Counted from the stretch's first letter, positions 1 through 7,321 are shown. The stretch: DNA of 17,331 nt from Myxococcales bacterium UBA1203 (GCA_002309695.1 DBXV01000016.1:47740-65070); one strand, 5' to 3'. Notes: generated by a model not told the origin, from the sequence alone. Numbers and translations are program-made.

Positions 1-734
1 AGATCGAGAAGGCGCACCCGGACGTGCTCAACGTTCTGCTGCAGATGCTGGACGACGGGCGGCTGACTGATTCGCAGGGCAGGACCGTCAGTTTTCGAAA
101 CACGGTCATCATTATGACCTCCAACATCGGCAGCGACGAAATCCAGTCGGCGGTCGCCAGCGGACATGGACTCGATGCGGCGCTGAGGAAGTCTGTTCTG
201 GAGCGCCTCAAAGAGAAAATGCGGCCGGAGCTCATCAACCGCATCGACGAGATTGTCATGTTCGAGGAGCTGACCCGCAGCCACATTGGCCGGATCGAAG
301 AGCTGCAGCTGTCGGGCGTCCGCAGGCGTCTGGCCGATATGAACGTCTCGCTCAGTGTGACGGACAGCGCCAAGGGCTTCATCGCCGACAAGGGCTACGA
401 CCAGGTTTACGGTGCCCGGCCGCTCAAGCGGGCGGTGCAGACGTGGCTGGAAAACCCGCTGGCCTCGAAGCTCATCGCCGGCGACATCCCCTCCGGCTCC
501 GAGGTGACGGCCGATCTGGCGCCCTCCGGGGACCACATCGAATTCCAGATTGGGACGAAGGACGCGGAAGCGGGCGAGGCTTCTCCTGCGGCCCATGACG
601 GTGAAGATGCCGCCGAAGGTGCTTCGGAGAAGGCCGGGGCCAAGGTTCAGGAAACGGAGCGCAGAAAGAGCGCTTCGGCGAAGAAGCCGCGCGGCAAGGC
701 CTCGGGCGCGAAGAAGGAGTCAGACAGCAAGTGA
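1..734 (+). CDS. clpB: ClpB-type AAA+ disaggregase, C-terminal fragment (5' end outside window)
   Basis: This is the C-terminal part of an ATP-driven Hsp100 disaggregase, which acts in the cytoplasm with DnaK to pull apart aggregated proteins. The frame is open from base 3. Visible pieces of the second AAA+ module are the IEKAHPDV...LLQMLDDGRLTD segment just after Walker B, the sensor-1 motif TSNIGS, the RPELINRIDE segment with its conserved arginine finger, and the sensor-2 motif YGARPLKR. These match ClpB better than ClpA or ClpC. After the normal end of the fold (about base 550) there is an extra tail of some 60 residues, first Ala/Glu/Gly-rich and then Lys/Arg/Ser/Ala-rich, resembling a histone H1-like tail; ClpB usually stops near the end of the small domain. 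A strong hairpin terminator follows. The Walker motifs and N-domain lie outside the window. Family call is firm; the role of the tail is unknown. Confidence 0.93.
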   Translation, partial: IEKAHPDVLNVLLQMLDDGRLTDSQGRTVSFRNTVIIMTSNIGSDEIQSAVASGHGLDAALRKSVLERLKEKMRPELINRIDEIVMFEELTRSHIGRIEELQLSGVRRRLADMNVSLSVTDSAKGFIADKGYDQVYGARPLKRAVQTWLENPLASKLIAGDIPSGSEVTADLAPSGDHIEFQIGTKDAEAGEASPAAHDGEDAAEGASEKAGAKVQETERRKSASAKKPRGKASGAKKESDSK

Positions 735-795
735 AATGAGGCGCCCTTCCGCCGCCGTCAGGTGACGTGAAGAGAGAATCCCGGCCCTCAATGAA

Positions 796-845
796 AAGCC
801 CCGTCTCCCCTGGAACCAAGACGGTCCGGGAGGCGGGGCTTTTTT
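796..845 (+). terminator. Intrinsic terminator after clpB, possibly bidirectional
   Basis: A 14-bp stem (796-809 with 828-841, one G-T wobble) closes an 18-nt loop and runs into a T tract at 840-845. Four A residues precede the stem at 794-797, so the reverse strand also reads as hairpin plus TTTT. It could therefore end gmd transcription from the other side as well. Confidence 0.88.
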
Positions 846-876
846 GTCGGGGACGCGGGAGATTCAGAGGGCGAGT

Positions 877-1905
877 TCAGCCTTCGCCGCCGTGCCGCCT
901 GAGGTCTGCCTTCACCATCATCGCGCACAGCTCTTCGAGCGTGGTCTTGGGCTCCCATCCGAGGACGCGCCGCGCCTTGCCGGCATCGCCGATGAGCAGA
1001 TCGACCTCTGCAGGCCGGTAGAACTCAGGGTTCACGCGCACGCGGACTTTTCCGGTCGCTTTGTCCACGCCCACCTCGTCCACGCCGCTGCCGCGCCACT
1101 CGATGTCGATGCCCACGGCTTTGGCCGCCATCTCCACAAAATCGCGAATCTTCTGCGTGCGGCCCGTGGCGAGGACGAACGTGTCGGGTGCGTCGAGCTG
1201 GAGCATCCGCCACATGCCCTCGACGTATTCTTTGGCGAATCCCCAGTCGCGCTTGGCGTCGAGATTCCCCAGCTCCACGCAGTCGAGCTTGCCCAGATGA
1301 ATGCGCGCAAAGGCGTCTGTGATTTTGCGCGTCACGAACTCGATGCCCCTCAGCGGCGACTCGTGATTGAAGAGGATGCCGCTCGTTCCAAAGATGCCGT
1401 AGCTCTCGCGGTAATTGACGGTCATCCAGTGGGCGTAGAGCTTGGCCACGCCGTAGGGACTGCGGGGGTAGAACGGCGTCGTCTCCTTCTGGGGAACTTC
1501 CTGCACCTTGCCGAACATCTCGGAGGTGCTGGCCTGGTAGTAGCGAATCTTCGGATTCACCGTGCGAATCGCCTCGAGGAGGCGCATCGCCCCGAGCCCC
1601 GTGATCTGAGCCGTCGTCTCGGGCTGGTCGAAGGAGACGCCCACGAAGCTCTGGGCCGCGAGGTTGTACACCTCGTCCGGCTGCACCTTTTCCAGCGTGC
1701 GGATGTTGTTGCCCAGGTCGGTCAGGTCGAACTCGATGAGCTTCAGGCTGCTGTGATGGCGGATGCCCAGCTCCTCGATGCGCCAGAAGTTGAGCGCGCT
1801 GGTGCGGCGGTAGGCCCCCACCACCCGGTAGCCTTTGGAGAGCAAAAGCTCGGAGAGATAGGCGCCGTCCTGCCCTGTGATGCCTGTGATGAATGCGGTT
1901 TTCAT
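877..1905 (-). CDS. gmd: GDP-mannose 4,6-dehydratase
   Basis: Gmd converts GDP-D-mannose to GDP-4-dehydro-6-deoxy-D-mannose in the cytoplasm, the branch point to GDP-fucose, GDP-rhamnose and related sugars of surface polysaccharide. The 342-residue length is normal. The start MKTAFITGITGQDGAYLSE carries the Rossmann Gly-x-x-Gly-x-x-Gly motif (residues 8-14). Catalytic residues of the extended SDR family are visible: T127 and E129 in STSE, and Y151 with K155 in YGVAK. The segment FNHESPLRG is diagnostic for Gmd. It lies 54 nt downstream of manC on the same strand, so the two probably form an operon making GDP-mannose and then converting it. The ribosome site is weak (AGG 9 nt upstream). No fucose synthase, Rmd or perosamine aminotransferase gene is present in the window, so the final sugar cannot be named. 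Confidence 0.95.
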   Translation of the reverse strand: MKTAFITGITGQDGAYLSELLLSKGYRVVGAYRRTSALNFWRIEELGIRHHSSLKLIEFDLTDLGNNIRTLEKVQPDEVYNLAAQSFVGVSFDQPETTAQITGLGAMRLLEAIRTVNPKIRYYQASTSEMFGKVQEVPQKETTPFYPRSPYGVAKLYAHWMTVNYRESYGIFGTSGILFNHESPLRGIEFVTRKITDAFARIHLGKLDCVELGNLDAKRDWGFAKEYVEGMWRMLQLDAPDTFVLATGRTQKIRDFVEMAAKAVGIDIEWRGSGVDEVGVDKATGKVRVRVNPEFYRPAEVDLLIGDAGKARRVLGWEPKTTLEELCAMMVKADLRRHGGEG

Positions 1906-1959
1906 GTCGTGATGCCTGTCGTTTTGCCTGTCATGACAGAGGGAAAGCCCGGTGCTGCC

Positions 1960-3411
1960 TCAGGCCGTGGGAACATTCTTCGCGTCCTCGCGCCCATAGA
2001 CGTCTTCCACCCGCACGATGTCGTCCTCGCCCAGGTAGGCGCCCGACTGAATCTCGATAATCACGAGCGGCAGCGTCCCGGGGTTGCGCAGGCGGTGCAT
2101 GGTGCCGATGGGAATATAGGTGGACTGGTTTTCGGTGAAGAGCTTCACGCTGTCGCCCTTCGTCACCTCAGCCGTCCCCTGCACGACGACCCAGTGCTCC
2201 GCCCGGTGGTAGTGCATCTGCAGCGAGAGCATGGCGCCGGGGTTCACGATGATGCGCTTCACCTGGAAGCGCGGCCCGGAGATGAGCGACTCGTATTGGC
2301 CCCACGGACGGTCAACCACGGAGGCGAGCTTCGACTCGGGGCGTCCTGCCTTGTGGAGCTTCTCGACGATTTTTTTCACGTCCTGCACGCGCTCGCGGGG
2401 CGCCACCAGAACGGCGTCCTTGGTCTCGACGATGGCCAGGTCGTGAATGCCCAGCGCCGCCACCAGCCGGTGGGTGCTGTGCAGGTAGCAGTCGTGAACG
2501 TCCTCGCCCACGACATCGCCGGCGGCGACATTGCCGTCCGAGTCCTTGTCGCCCGTCTGATAGAAGGCTTCCCACGAGCCCAGGTCGTTCCAGGGCGTGC
2601 TCAGGGGGCGGATGGCCGCGAGCGACGTCTTTTCCATGACGGCGTAGTCGATGGAGTCGGAGGGGGAGGCGGTGAAGTCCTGAGCGCCGGGACGAATGAA
2701 GCTGCCGTCGGCCTTCCGCGCCTTCCACGCGCGCTGGCAGGCCTCGGCGATGCCGGGGGCAAAGCGGGAGAGCTCGCGCATGTAAACGGAGGCGCTGAAG
2801 AGGAACATACCGCTGTTCCACGAGTAGCCGCCCTCATCGAGCATCGCCTGAGCTTTGTCGGCGCTGGGCTTTTCGACGAACCGGGCGACCTCGAAGCCGA
2901 AACTGCCGATGGGCTTGCCCTGCTGCACGTAGCCGAAGCCCGTGGCCGGCCCGGTGGGCGAGATGCCGAAAGTGACGATGTGCCCCTGCAGCGCCATCTG
3001 CACAGCGTCCTCCACGGCCTTGGCGAAGCTCGCCTGGTCGGCCAGCAGATGGTCGGAGGGCAGCACCAGCAGCAGCGGGTCTTCGGCAGGCGTCCGGCGG
3101 TTTTCGAGCGCGGCGAGCGCGGCCAGAGCAATCGCGGGGGCGGTGTTGCGGGGCGCCGGTTCGAGAATCAGCTGGCCGCCAGTGCTGCACTCAAACAGAC
3201 TGGCGCTGACGAGAAAACGGTGGGTCTCGTTGCAGACGACGATGGGCGCCTGCGCACCGGGAAGGGCGGCGGCGCGCCGGACAGTGTCCTTGAAGAGCGT
3301 CCTGCCTTCGCCCAAATCGACAAACTGCTTGGGGTGCATTTCCCGGGAGAGCGGCCAGAGCCGCGTTCCGCTGCCGCCGCACAGAATGACTGGATGAATC
3401 ATTGCGTCCAT
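1960..3411 (-). CDS. manC: Mannose-1-phosphate guanylyltransferase / mannose-6-phosphate isomerase (bifunctional)
   Basis: This enzyme makes GDP-mannose from mannose-1-phosphate and GTP; the class also carries a type II phosphomannose isomerase domain. At 483 residues it has the usual bifunctional length. The nucleotidyltransferase domain (about 5-350) shows GGSGTRLWPLSRE (12-24), HPKQF (26-30), LPSDH (117-121), FVEKP (178-182), WNSGMF (198-203) and WNDLGSW (274-280). The C-terminal cupin (about 368-472) begins RPWGQYESL and has metal-ligand residues H400, H402, E405 and H439. Two ATG codons compete, 3411 and 3402; the second gives the family-typical MIHPVILCGG start. The gene heads the manC-gmd pair and is preceded by a structured leader with a terminator-like hairpin, which suggests possible attenuation. 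A 924-codon open frame runs antisense to this pair and is a shadow. Confidence 0.95.
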   Translation of the reverse strand: MDAMIHPVILCGGSGTRLWPLSREMHPKQFVDLGEGRTLFKDTVRRAAALPGAQAPIVVCNETHRFLVSASLFECSTGGQLILEPAPRNTAPAIALAALAALENRRTPAEDPLLLVLPSDHLLADQASFAKAVEDAVQMALQGHIVTFGISPTGPATGFGYVQQGKPIGSFGFEVARFVEKPSADKAQAMLDEGGYSWNSGMFLFSASVYMRELSRFAPGIAEACQRAWKARKADGSFIRPGAQDFTASPSDSIDYAVMEKTSLAAIRPLSTPWNDLGSWEAFYQTGDKDSDGNVAAGDVVGEDVHDCYLHSTHRLVAALGIHDLAIVETKDAVLVAPRERVQDVKKIVEKLHKAGRPESKLASVVDRPWGQYESLISGPRFQVKRIIVNPGAMLSLQMHYHRAEHWVVVQGTAEVTKGDSVKLFTENQSTYIPIGTMHRLRNPGTLPLVIIEIQSGAYLGEDDIVRVEDVYGREDAKNVPTA

Positions 3412-3452
3412 AACCCCGTTTCCCCGGAAGGCTTTTCCGGTTTCTTCAAATC

Positions 3453-3486
3453 AAAAAAAGAAAGCGGCGAACGTCCCGCGTCCGCC
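3453..3486 (-). terminator. Intrinsic terminator or attenuator in the manC leader
   Basis: On the minus strand an 8-bp stem (3479-3486 with 3466-3473, one G-T wobble, 5-nt loop) is followed by GC, TTT, C and then seven T residues (3459-3453). It lies 42 nt before manC with no annotated minus-strand gene upstream, so it would end a short leader or small RNA, or attenuate manC. Confidence 0.6.
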
Positions 3487-3599
3487 AGCGTCATGGCCGC
3501 TGACAGCGCTCAATGTTCGCCGCAAAAGGCTGCGCCGTCTGCCGGAAGCGCGATGGGGCGTCAAGGGGAGACGCCGGAGGTATACATCGGTCCATACAT
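3453..3599 (-). ncRNA. Candidate structured leader / small RNA upstream of manC
   Basis: A transcript from the TATAAT-like box at 3606-3611 to the T tract at 3453 would be about 145 nt with no obvious coding sequence. Its 3' arm GTTCGCCGC (complement of 3464-3472) can pair with the near stem partner or, perfectly over 9 bp, with GCGGCGAAC (complement of 3515-3523). Between these lies a further imperfect hairpin with AGCG/CGCT and TCA/TGA arms. Either fold abuts the T tract. This is inference from pairing and position only; expression is unknown and it matches no RNA family I recognise. Confidence 0.3.
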
Positions 3600-3605
3600 A
3601 GATAA

Positions 3606-3611
3606 ATTATA
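3606..3611 (-). promoter_or_regulatory. Candidate -10 box for the manC leader
   Basis: A perfect TATAAT lies on the minus strand in an AT-rich pocket, preceded by TG two bases further upstream than a true extended -10 would have it. No good -35 is found at 16-17 nt (CCGGGA or TCCGGG). Three copies of ATACAT (3582, 3594, 3611 on the plus strand) surround it and may be protein-binding sites. Confidence 0.35.
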
Positions 3612-3781
3612 TACATGACATGGGCGTTCCCGGACCGCTTCGCAGTGTCAGCTGCTTATCTGGTATTTTGTTTAGTTGGTGAAGTGAATTTTTCAGCCTG
3701 CGGGGGCCCCCGGCCGAAAGTTGATTTTGTTGAGGGAATTTCCTTGGATTCGCCCGCTTTTTTCGCCTCACAACCGTCCTC

Positions 3782-3802
3782 CCTCCAGCGGAGGATTTTT
3801 TT
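3782..3802 (+). terminator. Small terminator-like hairpin in the lipoprotein leader
   Basis: A 5-bp stem CCTCC/GGAGG (3782-3786, 3790-3794) with an AGC loop is followed by A and seven T residues. It sits 12 nt before the ATG at 3815. The CCTCC arms are also complementary to the ribosome site AAGGAG at 3804-3809, so it may act as a weak attenuator or a translational switch rather than a terminator. Confidence 0.3.
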
Positions 3803-3814
3803 GAAGGAGTCGCC

Positions 3815-6800
3815 ATGACTATGAAATCGAAGCAATGGATGTCTGCCGCCATCCTGGCGCTCGCCCTGGGCGCCGTCGGCTGCGGCAGTGACAAAAAAGA
3901 GGAAGAAGAGGAGTGCGGCGGCTGTACGTCTGAACAGCCTTTTTGCGACACTTCGACAGGCCGGTGTGTGAGCTGCCTCGAAGACTACAACTGCTCTGCG
4001 CCGACGCCGAAGTGCCGCCAGACGGATCATATCTGTGTTGAATGTATTACAAAATCCGATTGCGTCGCCGGTGAGACCTGTCAGCTGGGAAGCTGCGTCT
4101 CGGACCAGCAGCCAGAGCCAGAGTGCAGCGAGACGAAACCCTGCACCGAGGGCAAGTGCGATCTGGAGGCCCAGGTCTGCATCTTTGATGTTCAGTGTAC
4201 CAAGGAGACCGAAGCCACGGACTGCCCGAAGGACGGCGAATGCAAGGCGGACGGCACCTGCCTCAATTCCAAGAAGGTTTATTGCAGCGACGCCAATACG
4301 CCGGCCAATGCGACGGCCAGCCTTGAGATGGTCAGCATCGCCTGGACGGCCACCTCGGGCTGGACAAAGGCCAAGGACTGCGGCTGGAACTGCAACGGCG
4401 GCTTCGAGCCCACAGCCGATGGAAAAGGCTGCACCAAGGCGCCCGACTGCACGCCCGAAAATCAGGCGACCACTTGTCCGGGCAGCGTGTGTGTGAACGG
4501 CAGCTGCCAGACTTCCAAGAAGGTTGACTGCAAGTCGGTCGACCACGGCGCGCATTCGACGAACATTGTGACGCAGGTGACCATCACCTGGTCCTCCTCC
4601 ACCGGAACTTGGACTGAGCCCGCGGTCTGCGAATGGAAGTGCGACACGGGCAGCAGCGGCAACTGGGTGAAGGACGGCGACGTCTGCGTCAAAGCGCCCG
4701 ACTGCACGCCCGACAATCAGGCGACGACCTGCCCCAATGGCGGCCAGTGCGGCAGCAGCGGCAGCTGCATCACCAGCAAGTCTGTTCCCTGCGACAGCAC
4801 CGGAACACCGGCTCACGCCACTGCCCGCCAAGAAAATGTGACGATTACCTGGACGGCGGACACGGGCTGGACCAGCGCCGCCGCGTGTCACTGGGACTGC
4901 AATTCAAATGAAAATTACGTTCTCAATGACACCCGCGATGGCTGCAAGTTGAATGAAAACCCGGCCTGCACACCGGGCACCTGCACCAGCAATAAATACT
5001 GCCAAATTGATGGGACAGAATGGGACTGCAGGCAGGAACATTGTGAAGCGAACCCCTCTGATCCTGCCATGGGCGGCTGTTTCGAATGCACGCAGGCAAG
5101 CCATTGCGGCAATGAGAATGATTACTATTGTAATTCAAATCATTCCTGCTCGCAATATATCTGCAATTCCCACCATTCCTGCACCGGCGCTCACCAGACC
5201 TGCGATACCTCTGCTGTCGGCGGTGCCTGCGTGATGGCCTCCTGCACCGGCACTGTCTGCACCGATGACGGCTATATTTGCCTCGGCGGCAAGTATTCTC
5301 CGTGCGCGCACGGCTGTAACTCTGACGGTACCTGCAAGTCCGCGCTGACCGGATGTGCGGCTCAGGCGAATCCAGATGATTGGTGTCTGGAGCATTCAAA
5401 CGATGGCGTTGTCTGCGACGTCTCCTCCGGGAATTGTGTGGAATGTATTATTGATTCAAATCCTGCACATAATACGTGCAGCGCAAGTCAGACATGCACG
5501 AACAATCATTGCGTCAATAATTGCGGGAATCAGAAATTGGATTCGGATGAAGACTGTGATCCCAGCATTCCTTCGACGCAGTGGGCGGAAGGATATCGGA
5601 GCTGCACAGCGAATTCTTTGCCGCCGTATTATGTGCTCGTCGGAGAAATTACCTGCAGCAGCACCTGTGAAGTTGAATATGGCTGCACCACGTGCGGCAA
5701 TGGCATGATGGATGAGGGCGAAGATTGTGACCCGACCGTCAATTCCAGCCAATGGGAATACTCCTCCTGTTCTGATCTTGGCCCGCGCTGGTCGGGGACC
5801 TTTAGCTGCGGTTCTGACTGCAAAGCGAATATAGACGGCTGCATTGAAGGCCCCGCCGATCCCTGTGATTCAGTTCAGGCAGATGAGGAATGTACGAGCT
5901 ATAACAACGGCCATCCGCAACCCTGCGATGTGTATTTCTTTGGCGATGAGGGCGTTTCCACGACGGCCAGCATCGTCTGCAAACCTGCCTCGGCGACATG
6001 CTCCAGCAAACTTGTCATTGACGATGAGAAAACGCTGGAAGTCTGCTTCCCCACAGTAAATAAGGTTGCGGTGGACTGGTGCCGGACGCAGAGCCATTCC
6101 GGCGGCTATATTCTTAGTCTGAACAGCACGACGCCGAATCTGACGCTGTATGGCCAGGTAAATATTAATGGCGTTACAGGTTCCAATAATTCAGGGAATG
6201 CTGCCAATGCCAATATTCAAGGTGAACTGATCTATTGGGATGAAGAATTAAATGAGGGAAAAATTACCGGAACGAAATCCAGTGAGCTTTTTGGCGGCAG
6301 TGATGTGAACGACCAATGGAGTGTCACGCTGACGCCGAACAGCTTTCCTGCGAATGGGACATATTCGTATGCTTGGCGTTTTAGGGCGGATGACAAATCA
6401 GACTGGTATTACTGCCGAACAGAGAAGCAGAATAATGGTAGCGGCGGTGCGACGATGGATTCAGCAGATATTCTTGCCGGGGATTATTTGGTCGAAGGCA
6501 ATGCTGCCACGATTACAGTCACAAAAACATCGGCGACGACCTATACTCAGAATTTTGCCGCATCGAAAAAACTGACATCGAGCTATGCGGCGGCAACGGA
6601 AACGCTGGATGGATTTGAGTGGAATTGGGCGAATGCCAGAAATAAAACGGAGAGTAAAAGCGGTGATGTAACTTATTATTATGATATTGATGGCGCAGGA
6701 ATGATCTTTAAGAATGTTACAGACGCTTATGTTCAGCTGAAATCCACAGCAGGTATCGGCAGTTTCAGTTTCCAGTGGCGCCCCGCCTATACTGGTGCGG

Positions 6801-7012
6801 GTAATAGGCAGGTGAAAGTCAGTACGAGTACTAATGGGACGACTTGGACTGATGTATGGACGAGTTCTGCAGTCGCTAATGATCTTACCAGTACAGCCCT
6901 GCAGACGCCTTCGATTAACATCAACACGACAGGGACGGTATATGTCCGCGTTTCCAATGTTTTGGCCAAGCAGGTTCTTTTAGGCAATTTTAACTGGACG
7001 GATTATCTGTAG
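3815..7012 (+). CDS. Large cysteine-rich repeat lipoprotein with Myxococcus-type disulfide repeats
   Basis: A 1065-residue surface lipoprotein of unknown function. The signal peptide ends at a lipobox-like AVGC, with C23 followed by Gly-Ser, which suggests the outer membrane. AAGGAG at 3804-3809 serves ATG 3815; ATG 3821 is an alternative. Residues 33-127 are short C-x-C modules of the kind seen in myxobacterial proteins (CDTSTGRCVSC, ICVECITKSDC). Three tandem units of 84-88 residues start at C128, C212 and C297, each with a CT...ATxCP start, a Thr-rich strand ending near W, and a WxC step. More Cys-rich sequence follows to about 560, then two Myxococcus-type disulfide repeats at C570 and C627 (the second reads CGNGMMDEGEDCDP). 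The last 350 or so residues are Thr/Ser/Asn-rich beta-sandwich-like; the end, with GIGSFSFQWR and VLLGNFNWTDY, resembles discoidin-like modules of secreted nucleases. Adhesion or substrate binding is a guess. Base composition drops sharply from about 4900 on. A terminator follows. Confidence 0.9.
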   Translation: MTMKSKQWMSAAILALALGAVGCGSDKKEEEEECGGCTSEQPFCDTSTGRCVSCLEDYNCSAPTPKCRQTDHICVECITKSDCVAGETCQLGSCVSDQQPEPECSETKPCTEGKCDLEAQVCIFDVQCTKETEATDCPKDGECKADGTCLNSKKVYCSDANTPANATASLEMVSIAWTATSGWTKAKDCGWNCNGGFEPTADGKGCTKAPDCTPENQATTCPGSVCVNGSCQTSKKVDCKSVDHGAHSTNIVTQVTITWSSSTGTWTEPAVCEWKCDTGSSGNWVKDGDVCVKAPDCTPDNQATTCPNGGQCGSSGSCITSKSVPCDSTGTPAHATARQENVTITWTADTGWTSAAACHWDCNSNENYVLNDTRDGCKLNENPACTPGTCTSNKYCQIDGTEWDCRQEHCEANPSDPAMGGCFECTQASHCGNENDYYCNSNHSCSQYICNSHHSCTGAHQTCDTSAVGGACVMASCTGTVCTDDGYICLGGKYSPCAHGCNSDGTCKSALTGCAAQANPDDWCLEHSNDGVVCDVSSGNCVECIIDSNPAHNTCSASQTCTNNHCVNNCGNQKLDSDEDCDPSIPSTQWAEGYRSCTANSLPPYYVLVGEITCSSTCEVEYGCTTCGNGMMDEGEDCDPTVNSSQWEYSSCSDLGPRWSGTFSCGSDCKANIDGCIEGPADPCDSVQADEECTSYNNGHPQPCDVYFFGDEGVSTTASIVCKPASATCSSKLVIDDEKTLEVCFPTVNKVAVDWCRTQSHSGGYILSLNSTTPNLTLYGQVNINGVTGSNNSGNAANANIQGELIYWDEELNEGKITGTKSSELFGGSDVNDQWSVTLTPNSFPANGTYSYAWRFRADDKSDWYYCRTEKQNNGSGGATMDSADILAGDYLVEGNAATITVTKTSATTYTQNFAASKKLTSSYAAATETLDGFEWNWANARNKTESKSGDVTYYYDIDGAGMIFKNVTDAYVQLKSTAGIGSFSFQWRPAYTGAGNRQVKVSTSTNGTTWTDVWTSSAVANDLTSTALQTPSININTTGTVYVRVSNVLAKQVLLGNFNWTDYL
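4196..4966 (+). repeat. Three tandem coding repeats of about 255 bp
   Basis: Unit starts at 4196, 4448 and 4703 encode homologous 84-88-residue modules. Units two and three are exactly 255 nt apart and their first 40 or so bases are almost identical at DNA level (gcgcccgactgcacgcccga in both), which points to a fairly recent duplication. Unit one is more diverged. Confidence 0.85.
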
Positions 7013-7030
7013 TTTCTTTGTCGGTCTGTT

Positions 7031-7067
7031 GCCCCCGCCTATCAATTTTTAAGGCGGGGGCTTTTTT
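7031..7067 (+). terminator. Strong intrinsic terminator after the cysteine-rich lipoprotein gene
   Basis: A perfect 10-bp stem (GCCCCCGCCT at 7031-7040 with 7052-7061) and 11-nt loop are followed by six T residues (7062-7067), 18 nt after the stop codon. Confidence 0.95.
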
Positions 7068-7170
7068 ATTTCCCCCTAAATTGCACGGTCGGTATTTTTT
7101 CTGTCGGTGCGTTTCAGTAGGTATTTTGAGAACAGAGGACGCCCCTCCCAAAAAAATCTCGAAATTTCTC

Positions 7171-7199
7171 TTGACTTCACTGAGGCGAACGACTAAAAG
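7171..7199 (+). promoter_or_regulatory. Candidate promoter of the tRNA pair
   Basis: TTGACT at 7171-7176 and TAAAAG at 7194-7199 are separated by exactly 17 nt and lie 43 nt before the tRNA-Lys gene. A small hairpin GTTCG/CGAAC (7216-7220, 7225-7229) lies in the predicted 5' leader. The -35 is good (5 of 6), the -10 weak (4 of 6). Confidence 0.5.
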
Positions 7200-7241
7200 G
7201 CCGCCCGTTTTCAGGGTTCGGCCCCGAACGCTGGAAGCAGG

Positions 7242-7314
7242 GCGCTGTTAGCTCAGCCGGTAGAGCACCGGCCTTTTAAGCCGAGGGCCGCCGGTTCGAT
7301 CCCGGCACAGCGCA
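7242..7314 (+). tRNA. tRNA-Lys, anticodon TTT
   Basis: A complete cloverleaf of 73 nt. Acceptor arms GCGCTGT and ACAGCGC pair fully, the D stem is GCTC/GAGC, the anticodon loop is CTTTTAA (anticodon TTT), and the T arm is GCCGG-TTCGATC-CCGGC with discriminator A. The outermost anticodon-stem pair is a C-A mismatch. The 3' CCA is not encoded, so it must be added after transcription. Confidence 0.96.
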
Positions 7315-7321
7315 TCGCAGA

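Larger units (their letters stand above)
3412..3814. other. 403-bp divergent intergenic region
   Basis: The region separates manC (minus) from the cysteine-rich lipoprotein gene (plus). Besides the manC leader hairpin and -10 box it holds a perfect 12-bp palindrome CGGGGGCCCCCG at 3701-3712 inside a longer imperfect dyad with TTTC/GAAA ends, and a small hairpin with T7 run at 3782-3802 just before the lipoprotein start. I found no convincing plus-strand promoter and no further gene. Confidence 0.6.

Noticed and set aside
844..3618. A 924-codon plus-strand frame antisense to manC and gmd
   Set aside because: Its product is His/Val/Ala/Gly-rich without a recognisable domain, and the opposite strand encodes two clearly conserved enzymes. 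Long antisense frames are expected in GC-rich genes.
3656..4891. A 411-codon minus-strand frame antisense to the cysteine-rich lipoprotein gene
   Set aside because: It mirrors only the GC-rich part of a gene with signal peptide, ribosome site and known repeats, and has no motif of its own.
7018..7251. A 77-codon frame between the lipoprotein gene and tRNA-Lys
   Set aside because: It covers the lipoprotein terminator, the tRNA promoter and the start of tRNA-Lys, with no ribosome site or motif.
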